The notes under the pieces were generated by a model that made no database searches, was not told where the DNA came from, and was given only the letters and a program-made list of their open reading frames with translations. From contig NZ_JAMQOJ010000008.1 in NCBI RefSeq assembly GCF_031626495.1, positions 62,001 to 126,000 on the forward strand: 64,000 bases of DNA, written 5' to 3'. How positions within the stretch are numbered: position 1 is the stretch's first letter; every line of letters begins with the position of its first letter. The DNA comes from Natrinema sp031626495 (GTDB lineage: Archaea > Halobacteriota > Halobacteria > Halobacteriales > Natrialbaceae). This document shows positions 8,314-15,954 of this stretch, piece after piece. The translations under genes and the position numbers were made by a program.

Positions 8314-9150
8314 TTACCGGATCTTCCGCACGTTACTGATGTCGAACCCGCCGTCGTGGATCTCCGTCTCGAACCGGACGATGTCCTCGTCCTCGAGCCG
8401 CGAGAGGACGCCGCGGAACTGCTCGACGACGAGCGTGCGGGCGCGCTCCGAGCCGCCGCTCTCCCACTCGAACAGCAGCGTGCCGTCGGTGGCCTCTTTG
8501 AGCCGACCCAGCTCCGTCGGGTCGAGGACGTCGGCGTTGACGAGCAACAGGATCACGCCGCCCCAGCGGTGGGACGCGCGCTTGAGCCCCTTCAGCAGAA
8601 CGGTCAGGTCCGCCCAGCCGAGCCGGTCGTCGGCCGCCGCGACGAGGTCAGTCAGCGAGTCGATCACGACGAGATTCCCGGTGGCGTGTTCGGTGAGATA
8701 CTCGCCCAGCACCTCGAGAACGTCAGTCCGCTCGTTGTGGGTTCCGAGTTCGGTGATATCGGCCATCCCTTCCGCGTACCAGTCGGTCGGGACCGGCGTC
8801 AGCTGGAAGTACTCCTCCGCGAGTTCGACGAACGAGACGTCCGTCATGCCCGCGTCGACGAGGTCGTCGTCCATGACGAATCCCATCTCGGTGACGACGG
8901 CCTCCCGTTCGTCCGTAAACGAGACGTAGTGAACGGCCTCCGGAACCGTCACCCCCGGCTCGAGGTCGCCGTAGTAGAGTTCGAACAGGTCGGGATCGGT
9001 CTCGAGGAGGCCGTTCATCGCGGCGCTCGTGTAGCAAAACTCCCGCGCACCGGCTCCGGACTCGCCGGCCAGCAGGACGACGCTGCCGGCCGGCGCGCCG
9101 CCGCCGATCATCCGGTCGAGCCGCGAGACTCCGAGCGGCATCCGCTCCAT
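8314..9150 (-). CDS. RAD55/KaiC-like RecA-superfamily protein with degenerate Walker A
   Basis: 278 residues. The start LGVSRLDRMIGGGAPAGSVV is the typical entry of KaiC/RAD55-like domains, and NLVVIDSLTDLV is a Walker B-like strand. The P-loop is GESGAGAREF: the Lys and Ser/Thr that hold the ATP phosphates are replaced by Ala and Arg, so ATP hydrolysis is doubtful. Haloarchaeal proteins of this type are often called HTR-like and are thought to be regulatory rather than recombinational; here that is inference. It lies between regulator genes, divergent from the HTH gene at 9250. A TATA-like ggtaaat is ~27 bases upstream. Confidence 0.82.
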   Translation of the reverse strand: MERMPLGVSRLDRMIGGGAPAGSVVLLAGESGAGAREFCYTSAAMNGLLETDPDLFELYYGDLEPGVTVPEAVHYVSFTDEREAVVTEMGFVMDDDLVDAGMTDVSFVELAEEYFQLTPVPTDWYAEGMADITELGTHNERTDVLEVLGEYLTEHATGNLVVIDSLTDLVAAADDRLGWADLTVLLKGLKRASHRWGGVILLLVNADVLDPTELGRLKEATDGTLLFEWESGGSERARTLVVEQFRGVLSRLEDEDIVRFETEIHDGGFDISNVRKIR

Positions 9151-9249
9151 ACGTTCCCGTTCGGACGGATCGATTTACCTGTTGTGGCAGGGGGTCACAG
9201 CGTCGACCGGCCGGGTCGGTGCTAAGACGGTCGAGTACGTATCGGTCGT

Positions 9250-9909
9250 ATGGCCATCATCGCCGAAATATCGATCGAGGCCGACGAGTTCCTCCTGGGC
9301 CGAATCATCGCAGAGCATCCCGGCCTCTCGGTCGAAATCGAGCGCGTCGTTCCCGCCGCGAAGCGAGTCATGCCGTACATCTGGGGCTACGGGACGGATC
9401 TGGACGCGTTCGAGGACGCGATGGCGGAGAGCCCGAACGTGAAGTCGATCGCCGTCCTCGACGAGTACGGGGACCGGGCGCTGTACAAGATCGAGTGGGA
9501 AGACCCCGCCGAGCAACTGATCACCGGTATCGCCCGGACGAACGCGACGATACTCGAGGCCCACAGCGACGACGAGTGGCTCTTTCGAATTCGGTTCGAG
9601 GAACACGCCGGACTCGCGCGGTTCAACCGATACTGCCTCGAGAACGACATCGCGTATCGGCTCAACCGCGTCTCCTCGCTCGCCGAGACCGACGCGAACG
9701 GGGACGATTACGGACTGACGGAGGCCCAGTACGAGGCGCTCTCGCTCGCCGTCGAGCGAGGCTACTTCAAAGTCCCGCGCGAGGTCGGGTACGAGGAACT
9801 CGCGGACGAAATCGGCGTCTCGGTACAGGCCTTCTCCGAGCGGGTGCGACGCGGCGCGGACAAAGTTCTGGAGAGCGTTTTACTTCAGCCTGGTGCGGGA
9901 AACGCTTAA
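9250..9909 (+). CDS. Bacterio-opsin-activator (Bat)-type HTH transcription regulator
   Basis: 219 residues. The N-terminal ~150 residues form a haloarchaeal sensor-like fold with no obvious ligand site. The C-terminal ~60 residues are the HTH_10 domain of the Bat family: LTEAQYEALSLAVERGYF, then VGYEELADEIGVSVQAFSER. It lacks PAS or GAF domains. A weak TATA-like element (gctaaga at 9221) lies ~27 bases upstream. Target genes cannot be deduced. It resembles the gene at 21585 in architecture. Confidence 0.88.
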   Translation: MAIIAEISIEADEFLLGRIIAEHPGLSVEIERVVPAAKRVMPYIWGYGTDLDAFEDAMAESPNVKSIAVLDEYGDRALYKIEWEDPAEQLITGIARTNATILEAHSDDEWLFRIRFEEHAGLARFNRYCLENDIAYRLNRVSSLAETDANGDDYGLTEAQYEALSLAVERGYFKVPREVGYEELADEIGVSVQAFSERVRRGADKVLESVLLQPGAGNA

Positions 9910-9998
9910 AACGATATTCAGAGAGTCCATTACTCGCAATATAAAGGGCATGAGCAGCCCGGAGCACGCGCTTTACTGGTACGCTCCCACAACGATTC

Positions 9999-10388
9999 AT
10001 GGTCGAACGCCTTCGGCTCGAGCAGGTAGAGACGCCCGAATTCCTCGACGCGGTCCACGCGCTGCTGTCCGACTCGGTCCGGCGGAACGCGCTGCAGTAC
10101 CTGACGACGCAGCGGCGACCCGTGACGGTCCGTCGACTGGCGACCGAACTCGCGGCGGTGAAGTACGGCGTTCCGTCGACCGAGGTGCTGACCGAGCACC
10201 GGCGGGAGGTCGTCCTCCACCTGCGACACGCGCACCTTCCGGCGCTCCACGACGCGGGGGTCATCGACTGGGATCGTGAGCGAGATCGGATCGCGCTGAC
10301 GCCGCTACTGGATCAGCTGTCGGTGACTATCCCGGGTTCCGGTGGACTGCCCGAGTTGACCCTCTCCTCCCGTCCGGAGCTCGGGTGA
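9999..10388 (+). CDS. Small winged-helix regulator (DUF7344-like)
   Basis: 129 residues. The pattern is typical of a large haloarchaeal family of one-domain winged helices: an initial helix ending in DSVRRNALQYLTTQ, a helix-turn-helix around VTVRRLATELAA, and the signature LRHAHLPALHDAGVIDWD, where the wing follows. Function is presumed DNA binding. A TATA-like cgcaatataaagg at 9938 would give a leader of about 30 bases. Three other proteins in the window carry the same fold (22702, 26378, 40097). Confidence 0.82.
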   Translation: MVERLRLEQVETPEFLDAVHALLSDSVRRNALQYLTTQRRPVTVRRLATELAAVKYGVPSTEVLTEHRREVVLHLRHAHLPALHDAGVIDWDRERDRIALTPLLDQLSVTIPGSGGLPELTLSSRPELG

Positions 10389-10407
10389 GATCCCCTCGGT
10401 TCGAGAC

Positions 10408-10653
10408 ATGGACGAAGCCGATTCCGCGGACCGATCGGCCAGCACGGCCGTCATCGAGGCCGTCGCAGCCGAGAAGGGCGTCGATCCGATCGACCTCGAG
10501 TGCGTTCTGGCGGACGTGATAGATCCGCTGGCACTGGACACCCTGTTCCAGCCGACCGCAGACGGACCGAGAAATTCCTCGGGGAGGGTCGTATTCTCTT
10601 TCGGCGGGTGTCTCGTCGTGCTGCGAGCGGACGGCACTGTCGACGTCCGATAA
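10408..10653 (+). CDS. HalOD1 output-domain protein
   Basis: 81 residues, nearly all one HalOD1 domain. The family signature is present: AVIEAVAAEKGVDPIDL, then LADVIDPLALDTLF and a final beta hairpin RVVFSFGGCLVVLRADG. HalOD1 is found in haloarchaea as a stand-alone unit or fused to response-regulator receivers; its biochemical role is unknown. It starts 19 bases after the winged-helix gene and may share its transcript. Confidence 0.85.
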   Translation: MDEADSADRSASTAVIEAVAAEKGVDPIDLECVLADVIDPLALDTLFQPTADGPRNSSGRVVFSFGGCLVVLRADGTVDVR

Positions 10654-10704
10654 CTGCGGCGCGGACCACCGCCGAGAACGGGCACGCGCTGTAGTCGCGT
10701 GCCG

Positions 10705-11685
10705 TCACTCGGCATCGAATCGAGTTCTGGCCCCGTCTTCGGCCGGTTCCGCGAGAATGATCTGCCCCTCGAGTCCTCGATGCGAGAGCGCGTCTTCGGC
10801 CGCCGCCCGAGCCTCGTCGGCGTGATCGATATCGGTGACGCCGTAGACGACCGGCCCCCACGACGACTGGCCGATGCCCGACAGCACGGGGCAGTCCTCG
10901 AGCGCCTCGACGAGTTCGCCTGCGGGCGGCCGGAAGACGCCGCCCTGTGCGTCGGCGTACCAGGCGCCGTTCTTGCGGCCGATTTCGGCGATAGCCTCGC
11001 CGAAGGCCTCGAGTCGGCCCGCAGCGGCCGCCGGCAGCAGCTTCCGGGTGACGACGCCCGCGATCTCGTCGGCGATCGCGGGATCGGCGCGCTCGACCAC
11101 CGCGCGCATGCTCGCGTCTTCGTCGTCCCCGTTCCGGCCGGGATCGGCGTCGGGAACGATGACGAGAAACCGCCACTCCGTCGGGAGACCGTGGCGGGCG
11201 ACGACCGGCGGCACGGTCCAGTCGCCCTCCGCCGGTGGCTCGGTCGTAAAGCGGGTCGTCGGGTGGCCGGCGTCGACGACGAAGCCGCCGCCCTCGAAGG
11301 TCGCGACGCCGACGCCGCTGCGACCGCCCCGCCCCATCGCGGGTGCGTGTTCGCGAATTCCGGGCTCGAGGCCGTAGACTCGTGCGGTCGCCGCCAGAAC
11401 GGCCAGCGCGACCTGCGTGCCGCTCCCGAGGCCGACGTGGCGCGGGAGAGACTCCTCGAGTGTGACCGAGACGCCGGGGACCTCGAGGACGTCGACGGCA
11501 CGGCGGGCATACTCGCGGACCAGCGGGTCGTCGGTCGCGACGACCTCGGCCGGTTCGGCGGTGACGGTGACCCGCGGCTCCGCGAGGCCGACGCCGATGC
11601 CGCCGTACAGGCGCTCGCGGGCGAGCGAGAGGTTCTGAAAGCCGACGTGGAGGCGCGCCCCCGCGCTGACTGTCGCGGTCGCCAT
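10705..11685 (-). CDS. Beta-ribofuranosylaminobenzene 5'-phosphate (beta-RFAP) synthase-like GHMP-family protein
   Basis: 326 residues. The start TATVSAGARLHVGFQNLS and the GHMP-like motif LPRHVGLGSGTQVALAVLA fit beta-RFAP synthase, which couples PRPP with 4-hydroxybenzoate or 4-aminobenzoate in methanopterin synthesis. Further segments are GRGGRSGVGVATFEGGGFVV and SGIGQSSWGPVVYG. Haloarchaea are not known to use methanopterin, so the true substrate may differ. I start at ATG 11685, where conserved sequence begins; the upstream frame is non-coding. Divergent from the glycosyltransferase gene. Confidence 0.86.
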   Translation of the reverse strand: MATATVSAGARLHVGFQNLSLARERLYGGIGVGLAEPRVTVTAEPAEVVATDDPLVREYARRAVDVLEVPGVSVTLEESLPRHVGLGSGTQVALAVLAATARVYGLEPGIREHAPAMGRGGRSGVGVATFEGGGFVVDAGHPTTRFTTEPPAEGDWTVPPVVARHGLPTEWRFLVIVPDADPGRNGDDEDASMRAVVERADPAIADEIAGVVTRKLLPAAAAGRLEAFGEAIAEIGRKNGAWYADAQGGVFRPPAGELVEALEDCPVLSGIGQSSWGPVVYGVTDIDHADEARAAAEDALSHRGLEGQIILAEPAEDGARTRFDAE

Positions 11686-11842
11686 GATGGTATCTCCGCT
11701 ACGAAAGCCCTCGGCAAGGGGGTTTCGACGCTGGCAACGACTGTCGCCGTCTCCCGGGGCGTGGGTCGCTGTCGTGTCCACCGAGCCCACCGGGACCGGC
11801 AGGACACAGCGGTTATGTCGTTCGCACCGACAGTCCCCGACG

Positions 11843-12553
11843 ATGCCGGACACCGACGCCTCGGTCGTCGTCCCCGCCCGCGACGAGGGGGACCGTCTCG
11901 AGCGAACGCTGGATGCGCTCGCGGCCCAGCGGTTCGACGGGCGACTCGAGGTAATCGTCGTCGCGAGCGGCGAGACGACGGTGGCGGTGGCTCGCGAGCG
12001 TTCGATCGTCGATCGAGTGCTGGTCGACGACCGCCGGGCCGGTCCCGGCCCCGCGCGAAACCGGGGCGCAACGGCGGCCGACGGCGACGTGGTGCTCTTT
12101 ACCGACGCCGACACGGTCGTCCCGCCGACGTGGGTGCGCCGCCACTGCCGACACTACGCGACCCCCGAAGTCGTCGGCGTCGGTGGCCCGCTCCGGCCGC
12201 TCGAGAGCGGCCGTCGCCATCGAGTGTGCTTTCGCGTCCTCTCCGACTGGTGGTATCGCGCGTGCTGGCCGGTCGGCTTCGTCCAGCAGCCGGGTCCCAA
12301 CTGCAGCGTACGGCGGACGGCGTTCGAGGCGGTCGACGGCTTCGACGAGTCTCTGGGATTTCTCGAGGATACCGACCTCTCCTTGCGGCTGGCGCGGGAG
12401 GGGACGGTCGTCTACGATCATAGCTGTCCGGTCGAGACCTCCGCGCGTCGGCAGGAACGAATCGGTTACGCGCGGCTCTTTCTGTGCTATCTGGCCGGGT
12501 ATCTCGAGTACGCCGCACCCGGCCGCTCGCCGACGCGAGAACACTTCCGGTGA
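11843..12553 (+). CDS. Family 2 glycosyltransferase
   Basis: 236 residues. GT-A fold of the GT2 family: ASVVVPARDEGDRLERTLD at the N terminus, the metal-binding DxD as FTDADTVVPP, and the acceptor region GFDESLGFLEDTDLSLR. It would move a sugar from a nucleotide-sugar to an unknown acceptor at the cytoplasmic membrane. No transmembrane segment is clear, although RLFLCYLAGYLEYA near the end is hydrophobic. ATG 11843 is chosen because the conserved core begins six residues later. Shorter than many GT2 enzymes, but complete for the catalytic domain. Confidence 0.85.
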   Translation: MPDTDASVVVPARDEGDRLERTLDALAAQRFDGRLEVIVVASGETTVAVARERSIVDRVLVDDRRAGPGPARNRGATAADGDVVLFTDADTVVPPTWVRRHCRHYATPEVVGVGGPLRPLESGRRHRVCFRVLSDWWYRACWPVGFVQQPGPNCSVRRTAFEAVDGFDESLGFLEDTDLSLRLAREGTVVYDHSCPVETSARRQERIGYARLFLCYLAGYLEYAAPGRSPTREHFR

Positions 12554-12642
12554 GACTGGATTCCGGACGACTACCCCCGCAGATTGGCCGAACAAATTCG
12601 GCCGAATTGCGGAGGCACGAACGGGTAACCGAGAAAGGGGAA

Positions 12643-12648
12643 CTTATA
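12643..12648 (+). promoter_or_regulatory. Predicted TATA box of ilvD
   Basis: aacttatacc lies 24-29 bases before the ATG at 12672, preceded by a purine-rich BRE-like gagaaagggg. It predicts a leaderless transcript. Confidence 0.6.
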
Positions 12649-12671
12649 CCCGCTCGAATCACAGTCAGACC

Positions 12672-14399
12672 ATGAGCAGCGACGACGAATTCGACTACGG
12701 GAAAGACGAGTCCCTCCGAAGTCGCGAGGTGACGGAAGGACCGGATAAAGCCCCGCATCGTGCGATGTTCCGCGCGATGGGGTTCGACGACGAGGACTTC
12801 GGCTCGCCGATGATCGGCGTGCCGAACCCGGCGGCCGACATCACGCCGTGTAACGTTCACTTGGACGAGGTCGCGGAGGCCGCCCTCGAGGGCGTCGACG
12901 ACTCCGGCGGGATGCCCATCGAGTTCGGGACGATCACCATCTCCGACGCTATCTCGATGGGGACCGAGGGGATGAAGGCCTCGCTGATCTCCCGGGAACT
13001 GATCGCCGACTCCGTCGAGCTGGTTTCCTTCGGCGAGCGCATGGACGGACTAGTCACCATCGGCGGCTGCGACAAGAACATGCCCGGGATGATGATGGCA
13101 TCGATTCGGACGGACCTCCCGAGCGTCTTCCTCTACGGCGGTTCGATCATGCCCGGAGAGCACGAGGGGCGCGAAATCACCGTCCAGAACGTCTTCGAGG
13201 GCGTCGGCGCCGTCGCCGACGGCGAGATGAGCGAGGAAGAACTCGACGAAATGGAGCGCCACGCCTGCCCCGGCGCGGGCTCCTGTGGCGGCATGTTCAC
13301 CGCCAACACGATGGCCTCGATCTCCGAGGCGATCGGCTTCGCCCCGCTCGGTAGCGCCAGCCCGCCTGCGGAAGCCGAGTCGCGCTACGACATCGCCCGC
13401 GAGGCCGGTGAAATCGCCGTCGAGGCCGTCGAAGCGGGCCGCAAACCCTCTGACTTCCTCAGCAAGAAATCGTTCGAGAACGCCATCGCGCTGCAGGTCG
13501 CCGTCGGCGGCTCGACGAACGCCGTCCTCCACCTGCTGGCGATGGCCGCCGAGGCCGGCGTCGACCTCTCGATCGAGGAGTTCGACGAGATCAGTCGGCG
13601 AACCCCGAAGATCGCCGACCTCCAGCCCGGCGGCACGCGGGTGATGGAGGACCTCCACGAGGTCGGCGGCGTCCCGGTCGTCCTGAACGCCCTCTACGAG
13701 GCCGACCTGCTCCACGGCGACGCGCTGACGGTCACGGGCAACACGATCGGCGAGGAACTCGAGCGGCTCGATCCCCCGTCGATCGAGGAACTCGACACCG
13801 ACTTCCTCTACACGGTCGACGAGCCCAAAAACGAGCAGGGCGCGATCCGCATCCTGACGGGCAACCTCGCGCCCGGCGGGGCCGTCCTCAAGGTGACCGG
13901 CGACGACGACCTTCATCACGAAGGCCCCGTCCGCGTCTTCGAGGACGAAGAAAACGCCATGCAGTACGTTCAGGAGGGCCACGTCGAGACCGGCGACGTC
14001 ATCGCCATCCGCAACGAAGGACCGCAGGGCGGTCCCGGCATGCGCGAGATGCTGGGCGTCACGAGCGCGGTCGCCGGTCAGGGCCACGCCGAAGACGTCG
14101 CCCTCCTCACCGACGGTCGCTTCTCCGGTGCCACGCGCGGGTTCTCCATCGGCCACGTCGCACCCGAGGCGTTCGCCGGCGGCCCCATCGGCCTCATCGA
14201 GGATGGCGACGTGATCACCATCGATATCGAAGAGCGCACCCTCGAGGTCGACCTCTCCGAGGAGGAACTCGAGGCCCGACGCGAAGAGTGGGACCAGCCC
14301 GAGCCCAACTACACGAACGGCGTGCTGGCGAAGTTCGGCCGCGACTTCGGCTCGGCGGCCAACGGCGCGGTTACCAACCCCGGCGTCAAAGACGACTGA
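12672..14399 (+). CDS. ilvD: Dihydroxy-acid dehydratase
   Basis: 575 residues, normal length. It converts 2,3-dihydroxy-3-methylbutanoate (or -pentanoate) to the 2-oxo acid in valine, leucine and isoleucine synthesis, using an iron-sulfur cluster and Mg2+. Family motifs are GGCDKNMPGMMMA, HACPGAGSCGGMFTANTM (cluster Cys), GGSTNAVLHLLA and LLTDGRFSGATRGFSIGH. Met start at 12672 fits the upstream TATA box. No other branched-chain biosynthesis gene is adjacent. Confidence 0.97.
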   Translation: MSSDDEFDYGKDESLRSREVTEGPDKAPHRAMFRAMGFDDEDFGSPMIGVPNPAADITPCNVHLDEVAEAALEGVDDSGGMPIEFGTITISDAISMGTEGMKASLISRELIADSVELVSFGERMDGLVTIGGCDKNMPGMMMASIRTDLPSVFLYGGSIMPGEHEGREITVQNVFEGVGAVADGEMSEEELDEMERHACPGAGSCGGMFTANTMASISEAIGFAPLGSASPPAEAESRYDIAREAGEIAVEAVEAGRKPSDFLSKKSFENAIALQVAVGGSTNAVLHLLAMAAEAGVDLSIEEFDEISRRTPKIADLQPGGTRVMEDLHEVGGVPVVLNALYEADLLHGDALTVTGNTIGEELERLDPPSIEELDTDFLYTVDEPKNEQGAIRILTGNLAPGGAVLKVTGDDDLHHEGPVRVFEDEENAMQYVQEGHVETGDVIAIRNEGPQGGPGMREMLGVTSAVAGQGHAEDVALLTDGRFSGATRGFSIGHVAPEAFAGGPIGLIEDGDVITIDIEERTLEVDLSEEELEARREEWDQPEPNYTNGVLAKFGRDFGSAANGAVTNPGVKDD

Positions 14400-14537
14400 G
14401 ATCGTCGAGTCGGTCCGGTTCGCCGCCGTCGATGCTCGCGCGTTGCGCCATCGTCTGGCGCCGGCAGGGGCCGGTCCCTTCGATTTCCTGCACGAATCTT
14501 TCCCCGCCTTACGATCGAATACCAGTTAGACCGACCT

Positions 14538-14693
14538 ATGTGCAAATACTGTCTCGAGTGCGACTGGCAGGTCAGCACTGCCGACGGCTACACCGAAAAA
14601 GAGGTGTCGGAGAAGGCGATCGAGCACTTCGTCGAGACGGGCCACACGGTCGACTCGCTCCGACTCCCGCCACCGATAATCCTCGAGAACTGA
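14538..14693 (+). CDS. Small C2H2-like zinc-finger protein (51 aa)
   Basis: A 51-codon frame beginning MCKYCLECDWQ, with CxxC at residues 2-5, another Cys at 8, and paired histidines in IEHFVETGH (residues 30 and 36), a plausible single zinc site. The central EKEVSEKAIEHF predicts a helix. Codon use follows the haloarchaeal G/C third-position bias. Such micro-proteins are abundant in haloarchaea; function unknown. Confidence 0.75.
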   Translation: MCKYCLECDWQVSTADGYTEKEVSEKAIEHFVETGHTVDSLRLPPPIILEN

Positions 14694-14772
14694 CCCGGTC
14701 GCGCCGTCGATCGCTTCGTCTCCCGACACCCAGCGGCGCCTCCCAGCCCGCTCGACTCGAGACAGTGCGCAG

Positions 14773-15204
14773 TTATCCCCGTCGCTCGAGGATTCGATCG
14801 ATGATCAGCCGCGTAGACAGGAGTTGCTCGTCGGCGGCCGACTCCCGGGCGCTCGCGCGGCGGACCTCGCAGTCGATCCCGCGGCGCTCGAGTTCGGCCG
14901 CGATGGCCTCGTCGTCGTGGTGCTGGTCGTGACCCAGCGCGATCACGTCGGGGTCGATCTCCTCGATCGGAACGAAGATGTCCTCCTCGTGGCCGAGCAG
15001 GGCCTCGTCGACGGCCGCGAGCGCGCCGACGACATCGCGGCGCTGCGTTGCGGGGCAGATCGGCTTCTCCTTGTGATCGACGTTCGCCTTGCGCGCGACG
15101 ATCACGTACAGCTCGTCGCCCATCGCCGCGGCCTCCTCTAAGTAATGGACGTGGCCGGGGTGGAGGATGTCGAAGGTCCCCTGGGCGATGACCGTTCGCG
15201 TCAT
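14773..15204 (-). CDS. ribL: Archaeal FAD synthase (FMN adenylyltransferase)
   Basis: 143 residues, the usual size of archaeal RibL. It adenylates FMN to FAD. The nucleotidyltransferase HxGH motif is GTFDILHPGHVHYL near residues 9-22, and the C-terminal SxRxx motif is LLSTRLIIDRI. DVIALGHDQHHDDEAI is the conserved middle region. Lies 94 bases downstream of the JAMM protease gene on the same strand. Confidence 0.93.
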   Translation of the reverse strand: MTRTVIAQGTFDILHPGHVHYLEEAAAMGDELYVIVARKANVDHKEKPICPATQRRDVVGALAAVDEALLGHEEDIFVPIEEIDPDVIALGHDQHHDDEAIAAELERRGIDCEVRRASARESAADEQLLSTRLIIDRILERRG

Positions 15205-15298
15205 GGCGCTCTCACCGTCTCGGCCTGTCGTTCCCGCGTCGATCCCGCCGTTCGTGGTCCGGTAGTCACTGATAGCATCGTCTCGAGCGTCGGCAGTC

Positions 15299-15796
15299 TC
15301 ATCGTCGCAGTTCCTCGTCGATATCCGCCTGCGTGAAATCGAAGAAGTCCTCGGTGTCGGGCAGGTCGACGTCGATCACGTTCAGTTGCGTCGGCTTCCC
15401 CTGCGAGTCGAACGCCTTCCAGTCGGTTCGGCGGTAGGGTGCGCCGATGATGACGTGGACGCTGCCCCGTCCGAAGGTGTCCAGATCCGCGTCGCTCGGG
15501 CTGATCACGCCGTTGGGATGGGAGTGAATGCTGCCCAGCGCTTTCACGTCGTTCGGGATCTGGTTCGTCTTGACGGTCGCGCTGACGCTGTTGGACTCGG
15601 TGCCCGGCACCACGAGGACGTCCGTGATGATCAGGCCGTCCCGGTCCATTCCCAGCCGGTCGGCCTCGGTCCCCCGGAGAAATCCCATGTACTCGTTCGG
15701 GTGGGTCGCCTCCGAGGACTCGAGGGCGAACTCGAGGGTCTCCTCTGCGATGCCGAGGATCTCGCTCGAGCGAAACAGCGCGTCGAACAGCCCCAT
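15299..15796 (-). CDS. JAMM/MPN-domain metalloprotease (Mov34 family, desampylase-like)
   Basis: 165 residues. The complete JAMM zinc motif is present: Glu in NEYMGFLRG and SIHSHPNGVISPSDAD (HxH, Ser, Asp). In haloarchaea, enzymes of this fold remove ubiquitin-like SAMP modifiers from proteins; whether this copy does so is inference. TATA-like gtttagc about 27 bases upstream on the minus strand suggests a leaderless start at 15796. Confidence 0.88.
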   Translation of the reverse strand: MGLFDALFRSSEILGIAEETLEFALESSEATHPNEYMGFLRGTEADRLGMDRDGLIITDVLVVPGTESNSVSATVKTNQIPNDVKALGSIHSHPNGVISPSDADLDTFGRGSVHVIIGAPYRRTDWKAFDSQGKPTQLNVIDVDLPDTEDFFDFTQADIDEELRR

Positions 15797-15922
15797 ACAC
15801 CCACCTGCGGCTTTGCGGTTGCTAAACGTTCCGATGCTCCGGTTCGGTCGTGGGCTCGGGTTCGTCTGTCACCTCGAACCGACAGCGCCGTCCGGTGAGC
15901 CGATACCGCTTCTTGACAAGGG

Positions 15923-15928
15923 TTATAC
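15923..15928 (+). promoter_or_regulatory. Predicted TATA box
   Basis: gggttatacgcg places the TATA core 27-32 bases before the ATG at 15955, fitting a leaderless transcript of the DHH nuclease gene. Confidence 0.5.
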
Positions 15929-15954
15929 GCGACGGCCCCCAACGGCGATTCAAG

